From Cephalothrix simula (taxonomy: Eukaryota; Nemertea; Palaeonemertea; Archinemertea; Cephalotrichidae), in the NCBI GenBank assembly GCA_035591015.1, contig JAXIUW010210064.1:1-11017 (forward strand): a stretch of DNA of 11,017 nucleotides. The letters are read 5' to 3'. Positions 1 through 8,874 of the stretch are shown in pieces (position 1 is the first letter of the stretch; every line of letters begins with the position of its first letter). The notes beneath the pieces were generated by a model, which worked only from the letters and a program-made list of their open reading frames with translations, was not told the origin of the DNA and searched no databases. The translations under genes were made by a program, and so were the position numbers.

Positions 1-1627
1 ACTTTATTTCATCAGGATGACTTTGAAAACATATACAAAATCCAACATCTTATCAGCAAAACAGGGAGTGAATTTCATAAATTCAAATTTTTATTTAGAT
101 AAAAAAAAATTATTTTTAATAACTTTTTCATTCAATCTATTTAGATTTTAGATATGACAGTAAAATGGTTCGACGTTTTCATTTTAATTTTATAGAATTT
201 TAAATGATTTGTGAAATTTTTTAGGTTGATCCAGCCATTTCGAAGATCGTCATGAGTGGGTATTTTTTTACACCTTTAGAAATCACGATTTTTGTATAGC
301 ATGTTACAAAAAGGTCACTTATCACCTTTACATGTAAAAATGTGTAGTGGTGATATTTTTAAAAATGGCGTGAAATTGTGTTGTGAAAATTTTTCAGTTC
401 AGGATTATTTTGGAGCTTTTCGGTGTTAATGAACTGGCTTAGCACGGCTTATGCCCTACATTTTTAGCATGGTATTAAAAAGCCAATTTAGGCCTAATGA
501 TTTAGCCACTTAAATCCCTGAATTGTGATGTCATCATCATATGCTTCATTTCTTAGTAAAACTTTTTTTCTGAATTATTTATTGCCGACCTGTCAAATTT
601 TAATTTTAGCTGTTTAAAAAGCTTCCAGGGAATTCTAAGTGTTTCAGATAAGTTCCGGGGTAGATTAAAAAGCCTTCCTTGTTTTGAGTACAAAATACAT
701 CTTAATTATAAATCATAAAATAAATTACACGTCATCAATAAAGATATAAGGATGATACTTATCGCAAAGTTTTAGATGTGTAAAAATTAGATGAGAAAGT
801 TTTTGGATATTCGCAATACAGAAGCCAAAATGCCTGGAATAAGGCTTCGAAGGATTAAAACTTTGGGTAAGACGCGCTGCTTTAGTGGGATGCTGCTCAT
901 TTGCCGTGTTGATTGATAAATTATTGTTTTGTGGTGAATTTTTATTTTACTCACAAAGTTTGCAAATGTATGGAAGACGTCGTTTCCCCATTGGGATTTT
1001 CTAATAAGGGGCCTCTACCTATATACATGTACATATTTCGTTAATATTTGTTGTTACGCTTGATTTGCGCAACAACCTATTGTAGTTAATTTTGATCTAT
1101 TCTTTATGCCCTCCCCATCGCCGACCTCAAAATGTGGGACTTTAATAATAAGTCAATTTTAATAATTTTCGACAAATTCAAAACTTTTCTTTCAAAATGT
1201 TAAGGATTACACTTTTAGTAGATCTCGTTGTGTGGAACAGGAGCCGGTGTGAATGCGTTCAGTTCACCTGGTCTTTAGCGTCCCACTCACGGTTACCTAT
1301 CCAACTGCTAACCTAGGTCAACGTTATCTTGAAAGTCTCACCTGATCCAGGAGGACCTTGACTTATAATACAAATTGTATACACAGACTCTAGGGAGACA
1401 CTAGCCACCGGTTTTTATTGTCCACCTTTCCTATCTAAATGCACAATGCCGGACACTTAACACTGGAGGACACGGCAAGACGTTTTAGGAACACATCGGG
1501 TTGACCCCGTTTTACAGTAACTTCTCTCCGTAATTGTTCGGCACCATGGTAAAAATAAAGAATTAATATTTTTCGAGTAAACTCAAGCACAAATTATTTA
1601 GAGTATTTTATTTTTCTTTCGCTGCAG
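1..1627. other. Upstream intron or 5' region without a clear gene
   Basis: AT-rich DNA, probably an intron 5' of the ARM exon. Stops are frequent in all frames and no ORF of note is seen. Apart from the candidate microexon at 225-255, the only distinct part is a more GC-balanced patch at about 1200-1548. ACATGT palindromes occur at 332-337 and near 1025-1034. I cannot place a promoter or transcription start. Confidence 0.6.
225..255 (+). CDS. Candidate upstream SARM1 microexon (31 nt)
   Basis: A good acceptor (GTGAAATTTTTTAG, ending at 224) is followed by 31 nt and a possible donor GTGGGT (256). Its ten codons, VDPAISKIVM, are open and its last base plus the GT that opens the exon at 1628 makes a Ser codon, so phase fits the ARM exon (phase 1). 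ATG at 252-254 could even be a start. The segment is short, the donor is only moderate and I see no family match, since SARM N-termini are not conserved. It may be a chance combination. The implied intron would be 1372 bp. Confidence 0.25.
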
Positions 1628-2760
1628 GTACTGGTCGTCTGAAAATATCCCTCCAAACCATACACCAGCATGAAGAACTTAATTATGATACACCTGGAAC
1701 TCCACAAGTTTCTAAGTCTCAAACACGGATTTATAAACGGTCAACAAGCGAGACAGCAGTATCTTCGATGGGTAAATCTGAATTAGACCATAAAATAGAA
1801 CCCATAACCATCGAATCAACAGTGATCAACAACGATCCGAGTATGCACGACCCAAAAATCACAATTAAGCATTTGATTGCTACGTCATCTGCAAAGATGA
1901 CGGCTCAAATTAATGTGATCAAATCGGGAACGATTCAGGAACAATGTTCAGCATTACGAGAGTGTTTTCAGTTAATCGTGAATGCATGGGCTACTCCTCA
2001 GCATGGCAGAGACTATGCTTCCGCTTTATGCGATGTCCTCCGCAATGAAGGAGGTCTTGAAATATTAGTTAAAAACTGTACTAGTAAGAAGAGAGAACTT
2101 CTCCTGGAAAGCTCCAGACTTTTAGAGCAATCTTTGACGACGGAAAATCGAGAATACGTCGTTAGAGTTGGACTCGAGGAGGTCGTACGAATGTCTTGCG
2201 TTGTTAAAAATGATTCAGAACTCGCACGAGTTAGTACTGGCATATTGGAGAACCTTTTTAAACACTCTGAAGAGACATGCACTCGTGTCATTGCACATGG
2301 TGGATTAGGTGCGGTACTATATTGCTGCAGGAGTCAGGATACTTTTACTCTAAGACATTGTGCAGTTTCTTTAGCTAATTTAGCAATTTATGGAGGCCCA
2401 GAAAACCAACACGAAATGATACTCCAGAAAGCACCCGAATGGCTGTTCCCCTTAGCATTTAGCAATGATGACAGTATTAGATATTATGCGTGTTTAGCTA
2501 TTATAACATTAAGCGCTAATAAAGAAATTGAAGTGGCTGTAGTTAACTCAGGAACACTTGGATTGGTCCAACCTTTCATAATGTCCCATTCGCCAGCCGC
2601 CTTTGCTCATAGTGATCAATCTCATATTCATGGACGTGCTAAAGCATGGCTGCAGAGGCTGATTCCTGTGCTAGAAAGTAAACGAGAAGAAGCACAAAGT
2701 TTGGCAGCATTCCATTTCGCAATGGAAGCCGAAATCAAAAGGGAACAAGGTAGATTGACG
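1628..2760 (+). CDS. SARM1: SARM1 exon: N-terminal linker and ARM (armadillo) autoinhibitory domain
   Basis: This exon encodes the regulatory ARM domain of the NAD+ hydrolase SARM1, which in the family binds NAD+ (inhibitory) or NMN (activating). It follows a pyrimidine-rich acceptor ending in CTGCAG at 1627 and ends at donor GTAGGT (2761). The first two bases complete a split codon (phase 1), then 377 codons stay open. The first in-frame ATG is at 1768, but the frame is open and coding-like for 46 codons before it, so 1768 is probably not the true start. The ARM match to human SARM1 is clear: GRDYASALCDVL, SSRLLEQ, TTENRE, GILENLFKHSEETC, LRHCAVSLANLA, EWLFPLAFS and SGTLGLVQPF. Counting from 1630, aligned pocket residues are W120, R127, Q167, R174 and K211 (human W103, R110, Q150, R157, K193); human H190 is N208 here. 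The first ~75 residues are polar and unconserved. Identity is near certain; the 5' boundary is well supported by phase. Confidence 0.95.
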
Positions 2761-3722
2761 GTAGGTATCATATCTGCAAAGCTTTAAAGAATAGTGGCGC
2801 AATTTATAGCCCAAAACGCCTGTGTGAATTGGCATGACATTTTAAAGATAATGCTTTAGATCTCTTTTCTTCAGTAATGGCCTAAAATTTTACATAAACC
2901 ATCTTAAAAAGGCTAATGTCCTAGGTCCTAAAATTAAATTTTGATAACTTTACAAAAACTAATCGCATTGTAAACCTATTTTACGCTGGGGTCCATTACA
3001 GGCCCTGTCGAATAAAAAAAAATAAGACCGTTAAAGGCAGCCTTTTATTCAGATAAAGTGTTGGCAGGTTTTCATTCCCAGAACTTTGAGTGAGAAAAAT
3101 TTCGCTTTAAAAAAATCCGTAATAACTTGACGACTTTAAAAGTACAATTCGCAAAAAGTAAACTTTCTAGACGTTTCTACTCAAAAACCAATATTTTTAA
3201 AGATTTGCCGAATCATGTTTATATAAAGAATCATTACGTAGAAATATAGGAATTTTAACCAATTACTTTGCATTTTCTGCATTCCTATACTTTAGGAAGA
3301 TAATTTTCTCTATTTTGATACTCAATACTTGCCGATGTTTTTGTGTCTTTCTCATTTTTGGGACTTTTACAAATATTTTGAAAATATTTTCAAAAATGCC
3401 TTCAGGCACGCTATATTGTTTTCCTATAAATATGACTAAAATCGAATCCTAACAAATCCCTTTCAAAACGAATCACAGGATCCTTCATTATTTTAATACC
3501 CATCATAAAATAAGTATTAAAAGAAGGTAGCTGTAGATCAATGGATTTTGATCATTTTTAGATTTTTTAAATTTACAGATATCGACATTTTGATCGCTTT
3601 ACAAAATCTGTTGTTTTTAACATTTATTTTTAAACCAACCTTGAAGGTATTGATGTATTACAAATTTATAATAATAGCAAGCTTAAAAATCGTTGCTAAT
3701 ATATTTCTTAATTTTTCTTCAG
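2761..3722 (+). other. SARM1: SARM1 intron (962 bp)
   Basis: Bounded by GTAGGT and TTCTTCAG, phase 0. It is strongly AT-rich, with poly-A and poly-T runs, and I see no gene or repeat in it. The open reading at 3548-3733 is a low-complexity Phe/Ile/Leu string from AT-rich DNA and not a gene. Confidence 0.85.
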
Positions 3723-3899
3723 TTATTCCATGATATAGGTGCAATTGGACCCCTGAAACGGGTAGCTGGAAGTCCAAATGCATTGGCATCAAAATTTGCT
3801 GGACAAGCTTTAAACATAATAGGAGAAGAAGTGCCTCATAAACTCTCTCAACAAGTTCCTTTGTGGTCTGAGGAAGACGTTCAACACTGGCTAGAGAGG
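3723..3899 (+). CDS. SARM1: SARM1 exon: last ARM helices and start of first SAM domain
   Basis: This 59-codon exon starts after TTTTTCTTCAG (3722) and ends at donor GTATGT (3900), phase 0 at both ends. It joins the ARM exon to read [13 protein letters not shown], the same length as human QGKTKVFSDIGAI, which fixes both splice sites. It contains the last ARM helices ([22 protein letters not shown]), the connecting segment KLSQQVPLW, and the first SAM helix ([10 protein letters not shown]). SPNAxASKFA and GEEVPxKLSQQVP resemble fly SARM closely from memory, suggesting a protostome-like orthologue. An ATG-initiated reading that begins upstream at 3693 is intronic at its start. Reading through the donor reaches a stop at 3936, so splicing is needed. 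Confidence 0.95.
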
Positions 3900-5345
3900 G
3901 TATGTTTTAACCCTATCTTTGATGCCCCTAATATCTAAAAAAACGGCTAAGCGTAGGAAGATGAAATTTTATGGTTTCACTGGAATAAAATGGGCTAAAA
4001 ATATAAAACATTATGGCGCTAGGGGCTCCTGGAGGTGCGAGCGACCGTAAGAATGTTTTCGAAAATGGGGTGCCCGGTGGGCTTTTAGGCATGGATTTTG
4101 TGTTAGTCGTGGCACGGAACCCGTTTGAAAAAAATACAGACGTCAACATATTGTTTTTTTTCGGTGACAAAGTGGTCCAAATTGCGAAAAAAGCCTAATA
4201 ATGAGTCCTAAATAAGCTGAAAAGGTGTAAACGATCCTTTCTACAGAAAAAACTGACATGGGCTTCGTTAGATCCCAAAGTAATTTTGCTTCCCTGGCGG
4301 AATGTTCTTTCAAAACCTGCAGTTGCCCCCCAAAAAAAATTTATCTGACGTCTGGCGCCATAAAATTGGGGCAATATTTGTAAACAAATTTTATTTGGCA
4401 ATTTTTGGGCCAAAAAGGGCTCCTGTTGACGGCTCATATGGTCCTTACTTTTTGATCAATTTCATCCCGGTACAACCTTCCACGGCTTAGGGGGCGTCCT
4501 TCGATCAAATATAGGGTTAAAGCTATATGTTCCGTTTGATAAGTTTGCTATGATTCTGTATGATTGCCGTCTTTCATGAATGTTTTTGGCAGCAAAGTTC
4601 CTAGCCTACCAAAAAAAGTAATTAGTCACAACTACGGTTGTACATTATCATGTTTCTATCACAGCTCTATTAAACTGTTTAATCCCTCTCCCGTAAGCAA
4701 TTATCTGCTATCTCTTCACGATCATAGCTAGATATGGCTTCATTGGCCGTACGTTATGGATAAATCGATTGATCTATTTTTATCCCTTTTTTACACTAAA
4801 ACCTATAGTAATGTTAACTAATGGGGATTCTGACCCCGTCTAGGATCTGAAGTCTGAACCATGAAAGATTGTATACGTTTGAAATTTTGCTGACGTTTGC
4901 ATTCAAGGGGGCACTCTGATACTTGTTTGCAAACACGATCACGTCAGTGGTTATGAATTTATTCAAATTAATTCAAAAATGTTATCCTAAATTGATGATG
5001 GAAAGAGTGTTTAGAGTAATATTGGAAATAGAAAGAAAATCTACAATGATAAAAGTTAAAATGTATAAGGAAAATCAAGTAAATGGACATAGTTTCATCT
5101 GCTATCCATGTCTGTAGAGATATACTCCAAAGTCCGTACGGAGGGGGAACGCCCAAACCTGGGCCTACATTTACAGGTCCGGTGTAAAATGGATGGGCGT
5201 CCCCAGGGATTAATGTCCGCCCCGGTATAGGTGACACGAAAGAAGCTGGTTTTAAATGTTCAACATGGGGATTAATGTGGAATCTCCCCTCTCATCAAAA
5301 CACGATTACATTAGCTTTTTAGTGAAGATAATCTTATTATTTCAG
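3900..5345 (+). other. SARM1: SARM1 intron (1446 bp) with repeat-like stretch
   Basis: Bounded by GTATGT and ATTTCAG, phase 0. The 4000-4500 part is richer in G/C runs (GGCGCTAGGGGCTCCTGGAG, GGCGCCATAAAATTGGGGC) than the flanks, is open in short frames on both strands, and looks like decayed repeat DNA. I recognise no protein in it. A compact foldback lies at 5144-5204. Confidence 0.8.
5144..5204. repeat. Short foldback inverted repeat
   Basis: GGGGAACGCCCA at 5144-5155 pairs with TGGGCGTCCCC at 5194-5204, with one unpaired base, around a 38-bp spacer. It sits in a G/C-rich patch (about 5125-5235) unlike the AT-rich intron around it, which suggests a small inserted element with ends not clearly visible. 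Confidence 0.55.
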
Positions 5346-5470
5346 GTTAACTTTGGAGAGTACAGAGATGCCTTCAAACAATGCCGTGTGGATGGTGATC
5401 TTTTGTTACTGCTAACTGACGGGAATTTAAAAGATGATATCGGAATGCCGAATGGTTTGATTAGGAAAAG
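5346..5470 (+). CDS. SARM1: SARM1 exon: body of first SAM domain
   Basis: The exon begins after ATTATTTCAG (5345) in phase 0 and ends at donor GTTAGT (5471) with two bases of a split Arg codon (phase 2). It encodes VNFGEYRDAFKQCRVDGDLL, then LLLTDGNLKDDIGMPNGLIRK, the canonical SAM pattern (human: [29 protein letters not shown]). Joined to the previous exon it reads WLER|VNFGEYRDAF. In SARM1 the SAM pair assembles the octameric ring that brings TIR domains together. The open frame seen upstream to 5256 and downstream to 5550 is intronic. The DGNLKDD stretch recurs in SAM2. Confidence 0.95.
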
Positions 5471-5561
5471 GTTAGTTAGTTCTCAGAAATGCTTGACTGA
5501 ATTCTTTTGCATGCCCTTTGGCACGAACCGAACGAACTGCATTCGATTTTAATTTGATCTG

Positions 5562-5600
5562 TTTGTGTATATATATACAATGCGGGTTTGTATACACAAA
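5562..5600. repeat. AT-rich hairpin
   Basis: TTTGTGTATA (5562-5571) is perfectly complementary in inverted order to TATACACAAA (5591-5600), around a 19-bp spacer that begins with TA repeats. It could be a recombination-prone microsatellite palindrome or a remnant of an element end. Confidence 0.5.
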
Positions 5601-5929
5601 TGTATGATTAATTGGCAAGACGTCGCAAAGTGATCCGAAAACGCCGCTGCGGGACCAAAAATAATTTTGTACTTCAAAAACTTATTTTAGGTCCCCTAAG
5701 GGCCCCAAAAACTTTAATTCGAAACCCTTTAATCCCATGCATTTTTGAAAAGGGCATGAAAAGTAACACAACATGGCAACATGGGAGTGTTTTTAAATTT
5801 GTGTCCCCACCTGGTGAGGAGGTGAGAAATGGTGGCGCAAAATGTGAAAAAAAAAATAGACTAAGTCCAACTTTTAGTGGTCGGTGAATCGTTCGGGTTA
5901 GGCCAAAACTAGCTTCCTTAAAATGTTTT

Positions 5930-6082
5930 GCATGTCAAGCATACTAATTTACGCTAATCGTGGGTTCTTAATAATATCATGTGACCCGTGGGGGTCAGTC
6001 AACAAAGGTCATTTGATCCCATATATGAGCAATTTTGCACCTTGGACCCCGGTATTTGCGTTATTTAGTATGCTTGATATGC
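5930..6082. repeat. Inverted repeat, 25-bp arms (foldback element)
   Basis: The arm at 5930-5954 (GCATGTCAAGCATACTAATT then ACGC) matches the reverse complement of 6058-6082 at 22 of 25 positions; weaker similarity continues about 6 bp outward. The spacer is 103 bp and holds a minor TGACCC/GGGTCA hairpin at 5982-5997. The size and structure fit a small non-autonomous foldback/MITE-like element; no target-site duplication was confirmed. Confidence 0.65.
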
Positions 6083-6292
6083 TAAACAAAAAACTTAGTT
6101 TAATTTTCAATTTTTTTGCACAATTTGCGCCAGGTTGATTCCCTATCCAAAAAGTATAGGTTTAAAGGGTTCTGATGCCCCCTCTAGGAGATTTCGACGG
6201 GATGACAAAATCTTTACGTTTTACGGTTCCTCATCCCATTTTTTCTATCCATTTGTGCTTCTTTGTTTTTACATGTATATATTTTTGCCTAG

Positions 6293-6528
6293 GTTTATGA
6301 AAGAATTAAAAAGGCTTAAAATAACAGCTGATTATAAATCATGTGACCCAACAAAGATAGACCACTGGCTGCTTGAACTTGGCTCTGAATTCAGCCAGTA
6401 CACATATCAAATGATATCTTGTGGTATTGACAAACAAATTCTACCCGCTATTTCTGATGGTAATTTGAAAGATGACTGTGGTATCGTAAATGGTGTCCAT
6501 AGAATAAAGATACTTCAAGCTATTAAAA
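6293..6528 (+). CDS. SARM1: SARM1 exon: end of SAM1 and complete SAM2 domain
   Basis: The acceptor is TTTTTGCCTAG (6292). The first base completes the Arg codon split with the preceding exon, giving IRKR|FMKELKRLK, which matches human ITRKRFFRELTELK. The 78 full codons then cover the SAM1-SAM2 connector (TADYKSCDPTKIDHWLLEL) and SAM2 (FSQYTYQMISCGIDKQIL, SDGNLKDDCGIVNGVHRIK, ILQAIK); human SAM2 has FRQYTYGLVSCGLDRSLL and EDCGIHLGVHRAR. It ends at a consensus donor GTAAGT (6529) in phase 1. Reading through the donor continues to a stop at 6606-6608, adding residues unlike the family, so intron retention would truncate the protein before TIR. Confidence 0.95.
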
Positions 6529-7994
6529 GTAAGTATGAGATGTTTGATGTTTTATCCAATAAAACTAAACAAATTACTGACAAATTTAAAAAGGACATAG
6601 TTCTATAAGGCGTATACCCCGAAAAAGTGGGTTTTCCCCAAGAATCTAGTCATGCTCACGTGGTTTTTCTACTCAACGCAGTTTTTCCAATTTATAAAAT
6701 TAGCAAAACGTATAATATAATAGCAAAATAATTATCACAACTTAATGTGCAGGGGCAATCAATCGTATTATAAAGTCACGATCTATGTAATGAATTGGAA
6801 AATGTCAACAAATAACCACGTGGTGCTTACTTAGTAACAAGAAAAGAATAAGATCCAGTACTGTTCATCCTCCTGTACTTTAATGATACATGTAGCAATT
6901 AACAGATCTTATAGATATCAATTGCATTCCAAACCATTTGGAGGTGCAGGAGGGGGAACACGATTGAAAAAGAATATTTAAAAGTACACGATTGATAACA
7001 GAACTTGCATCTGTACCATGCGGAAGTCAGTGTTCAGGAAAATAGTTTTTGGAAATTCTTACAGTTCAAGGCATTATCAAGGATGTAAAAGAATCAAATC
7101 GATATTGGGAAGTTTATTTTTGACCTTAGTTTTAGATTTCTGAACATCTCACGCTTTATGGAATTATGTCCTTACTGAAAAATTTTTTAAAAATTGTTTT
7201 TGAATCAAAAAATCTTTCATCAAATTTTTAATATCCATGTAAAGTGTAAACTAAATTAAACCTATGATTATCATTTTTCATTAAGAGTCCTGATTTTATT
7301 AAAAATGTGAATTATCGAATGATGCGCTTGGACCATGTTGCACTTTATGTTTTGGCTTCACAGCATGATTCATTGTCTTATAAGTAATGGTTATAATATA
7401 ACCTTATTTGGTATATATTGAATATTAATTGATAAACTGGGTGTTAAATATCTGTAATGGATATATATTCCGAGTTAGCAATTAGCAGTATTCAATATAC
7501 AGTAAAGTATTATTGTAACCGTTTATACCATGGCTGATAGGTTTTCTATCAACTTCAGTGTATTGTATCAAAAACTGTGCTGTATATCAGAAATTGTTGA
7601 CATCACAGATATACGCATACTTTTAACAATAGAAAATTCCTCAGCCATCCAATTATGAATTGTTGCTTTAGTACTATGCATTCCATAAACCTTCGCTATG
7701 GTAAATGTACTAAAATCTAATTTCATTTTGGAATTCTGATTACTTCCTGAATTATTTGGCTACACGTTTACTATTGTGCTATTAATATAATGTTTCCTGC
7801 ATTTTTATGAATTTTTAATTTTTTTATGCAATTATATATTATGCATTGCTTTATATATCAACAAGTTTGTTACGTTATACCAATTAAAAATTAATTTACT
7901 TAAAAACTAACCAATTAAGAAACTGATTAGCATGCGCAGCTAATCATTCGATAATTCACAGTACAAAAAATGTTAGGATAAATGGGGTTGTCGG

Positions 7995-8183
7995 CAGAAA
8001 TTAGACTGTTCTCTCAAAAGGGGGATCTTGGCCTACATGTAGGGTCCCCGAATCAATTTTCAAAGTTTACAAATTCGAAAATTGATTAAATTTGCGCTAG
8101 GGGTGGTAAAACCCCCAACCAAAACATGAAATATTTCTCAAGCTAAGCACCCCCTTTCGCGAAGTTTTTTTTTCTAATTTCTG
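7995..8183. mobile_element. MITE-like foldback element with nested hairpin
   Basis: CAGAAATTAGA (7995-8005) is the exact inverse complement of TCTAATTTCTG (8173-8183), and just inside AAAGGGGG (8017-8024) pairs with CCCCCTTT (8150-8157). The centre holds a perfect 11-bp inverted repeat, AATCAATTTTC (8051-8061) and GAAAATTGATT (8077-8087). The nested symmetry over about 190 bp fits a non-autonomous foldback transposon. No coding capacity is seen. Exact ends and target duplication are uncertain. Confidence 0.55.
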
Positions 8184-8244
8184 ACTACCTTGCATTTTGT
8201 GCACTCATATTTCTGAAATAGCTATAAGATATTTTTTACTGATC

Positions 8245-8426
8245 CTAAAATCTGTTTCATATTTAGAAAATAGCATTTTATTCGCCACACTATTCAAAAT
8301 TCAATTGACGTTATAAAGCGCGAAGATTAAATGGTCTCTTGAGGTCACCGCAAAAATTGGTAATGTTTGCGTAGTCCATTGTGTGGGGAATACAATGCTA
8401 TTTTCTAAATATGAAACAGATTTTAG
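8245..8426. mobile_element. Near-perfect 46-bp inverted repeat (foldback/MITE-like)
   Basis: The arms at 8245-8290 and 8381-8426 are inverted copies with 44 of 46 positions matching (shared start CTAAAATCTGTTTCATATTT). The mismatches are near the inner end. The spacer is 90 bp and unrelated. Weaker pairing may extend outward to AAGAT motifs on both sides. High arm identity means either recent insertion or selection for pairing; the transcript of this intron would form a long hairpin. No ORF lies inside. Confidence 0.75.
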
Positions 8427-8592
8427 AACTAAAGATCTTTTTCAAAATTGATTATGTTTTTCAGTTCTTATGATCATTAGTGGTTAGTTTTTAATAAATT
8501 TTTGCATGGTTCCCTGGTTCCGGCTAACTAAAAACATTTCCTCTTGCCGTGCAATTCGAACCAAAGCCCAAAAATACTCACTAACCTTTCAA

Positions 8593-8874
8593 CAGGATGG
8601 CCACTCACCTGCAATTCCTTGAAAGCGGAATCTTAATTTAGCCTTCAAAAGTCAGGGAATTTCGAAATGAAAAATTCAGGGAAATTTTATTCTTCCAGGG
8701 TTTGCTCAATAAAAATTTTTCGCTTAACGCATAAAAAACTTAGTCGTTATCATGACCGTAATGACCTTTTACTTTTTCGGTAACACTTTCCTTGACAAAA
8801 GGTCTGGGAATTTTTTGCAAAGAGCCCTGGAAATCAGGGAAAAGTGAAGGAAAATGAAAACAGTGGCCACCCTG
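8593..8874. mobile_element. MITE-like element with CAGGRTGGCCACT terminal inverted repeats
   Basis: CAGGATGGCCACTC (8593-8606) matches the inverse complement of CAGTGGCCACCCTG (8861-8874) at 12 of 14 positions, bounding a 282-bp block. Inside, CAGGGAA recurs at 8653, 8677 and 8835. From general familiarity, repeats ending in AGTGGCCACCCTG and holding CAGGGAATTT motifs are widespread non-autonomous DNA elements in invertebrate genomes. The flanks give no clear target duplication. Confidence 0.6.

Larger units (their letters stand above)
5471..6292 (+). other. SARM1: SARM1 intron (822 bp) containing foldback DNA
   Basis: Bounded by GTTAGT and TTTGCCTAG, phase 2. It contains a hairpin at 5562-5600 and a larger inverted repeat at 5930-6082. 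Several short open frames (5612-5887, 5923-6138) show no family features and lie in repeat-like sequence. Confidence 0.8.

Noticed and set aside
2013-2291. 92-codon open frame on the minus strand
   Set aside because: It lies entirely antisense to the conserved ARM exon and is a shadow of it; no domain is seen.
1768-2787. ARM region as a stand-alone 339-residue gene
   Set aside because: Open coding-like sequence continues upstream to the 1627 acceptor, and splicing at 2760 joins SAM1 in phase. The last residues before 2787 are intronic read-through.
4013-4490. Overlapping short ORFs on both strands
   Set aside because: They sit in a G/C-run-rich repeat-like intron stretch with no conserved motif and open frames in several registers.
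5612-6138. Two adjacent + strand ORFs (91 and 71 codons)
   Set aside because: They overlap intronic inverted-repeat DNA, include low-complexity tracts and have no recognisable domain.
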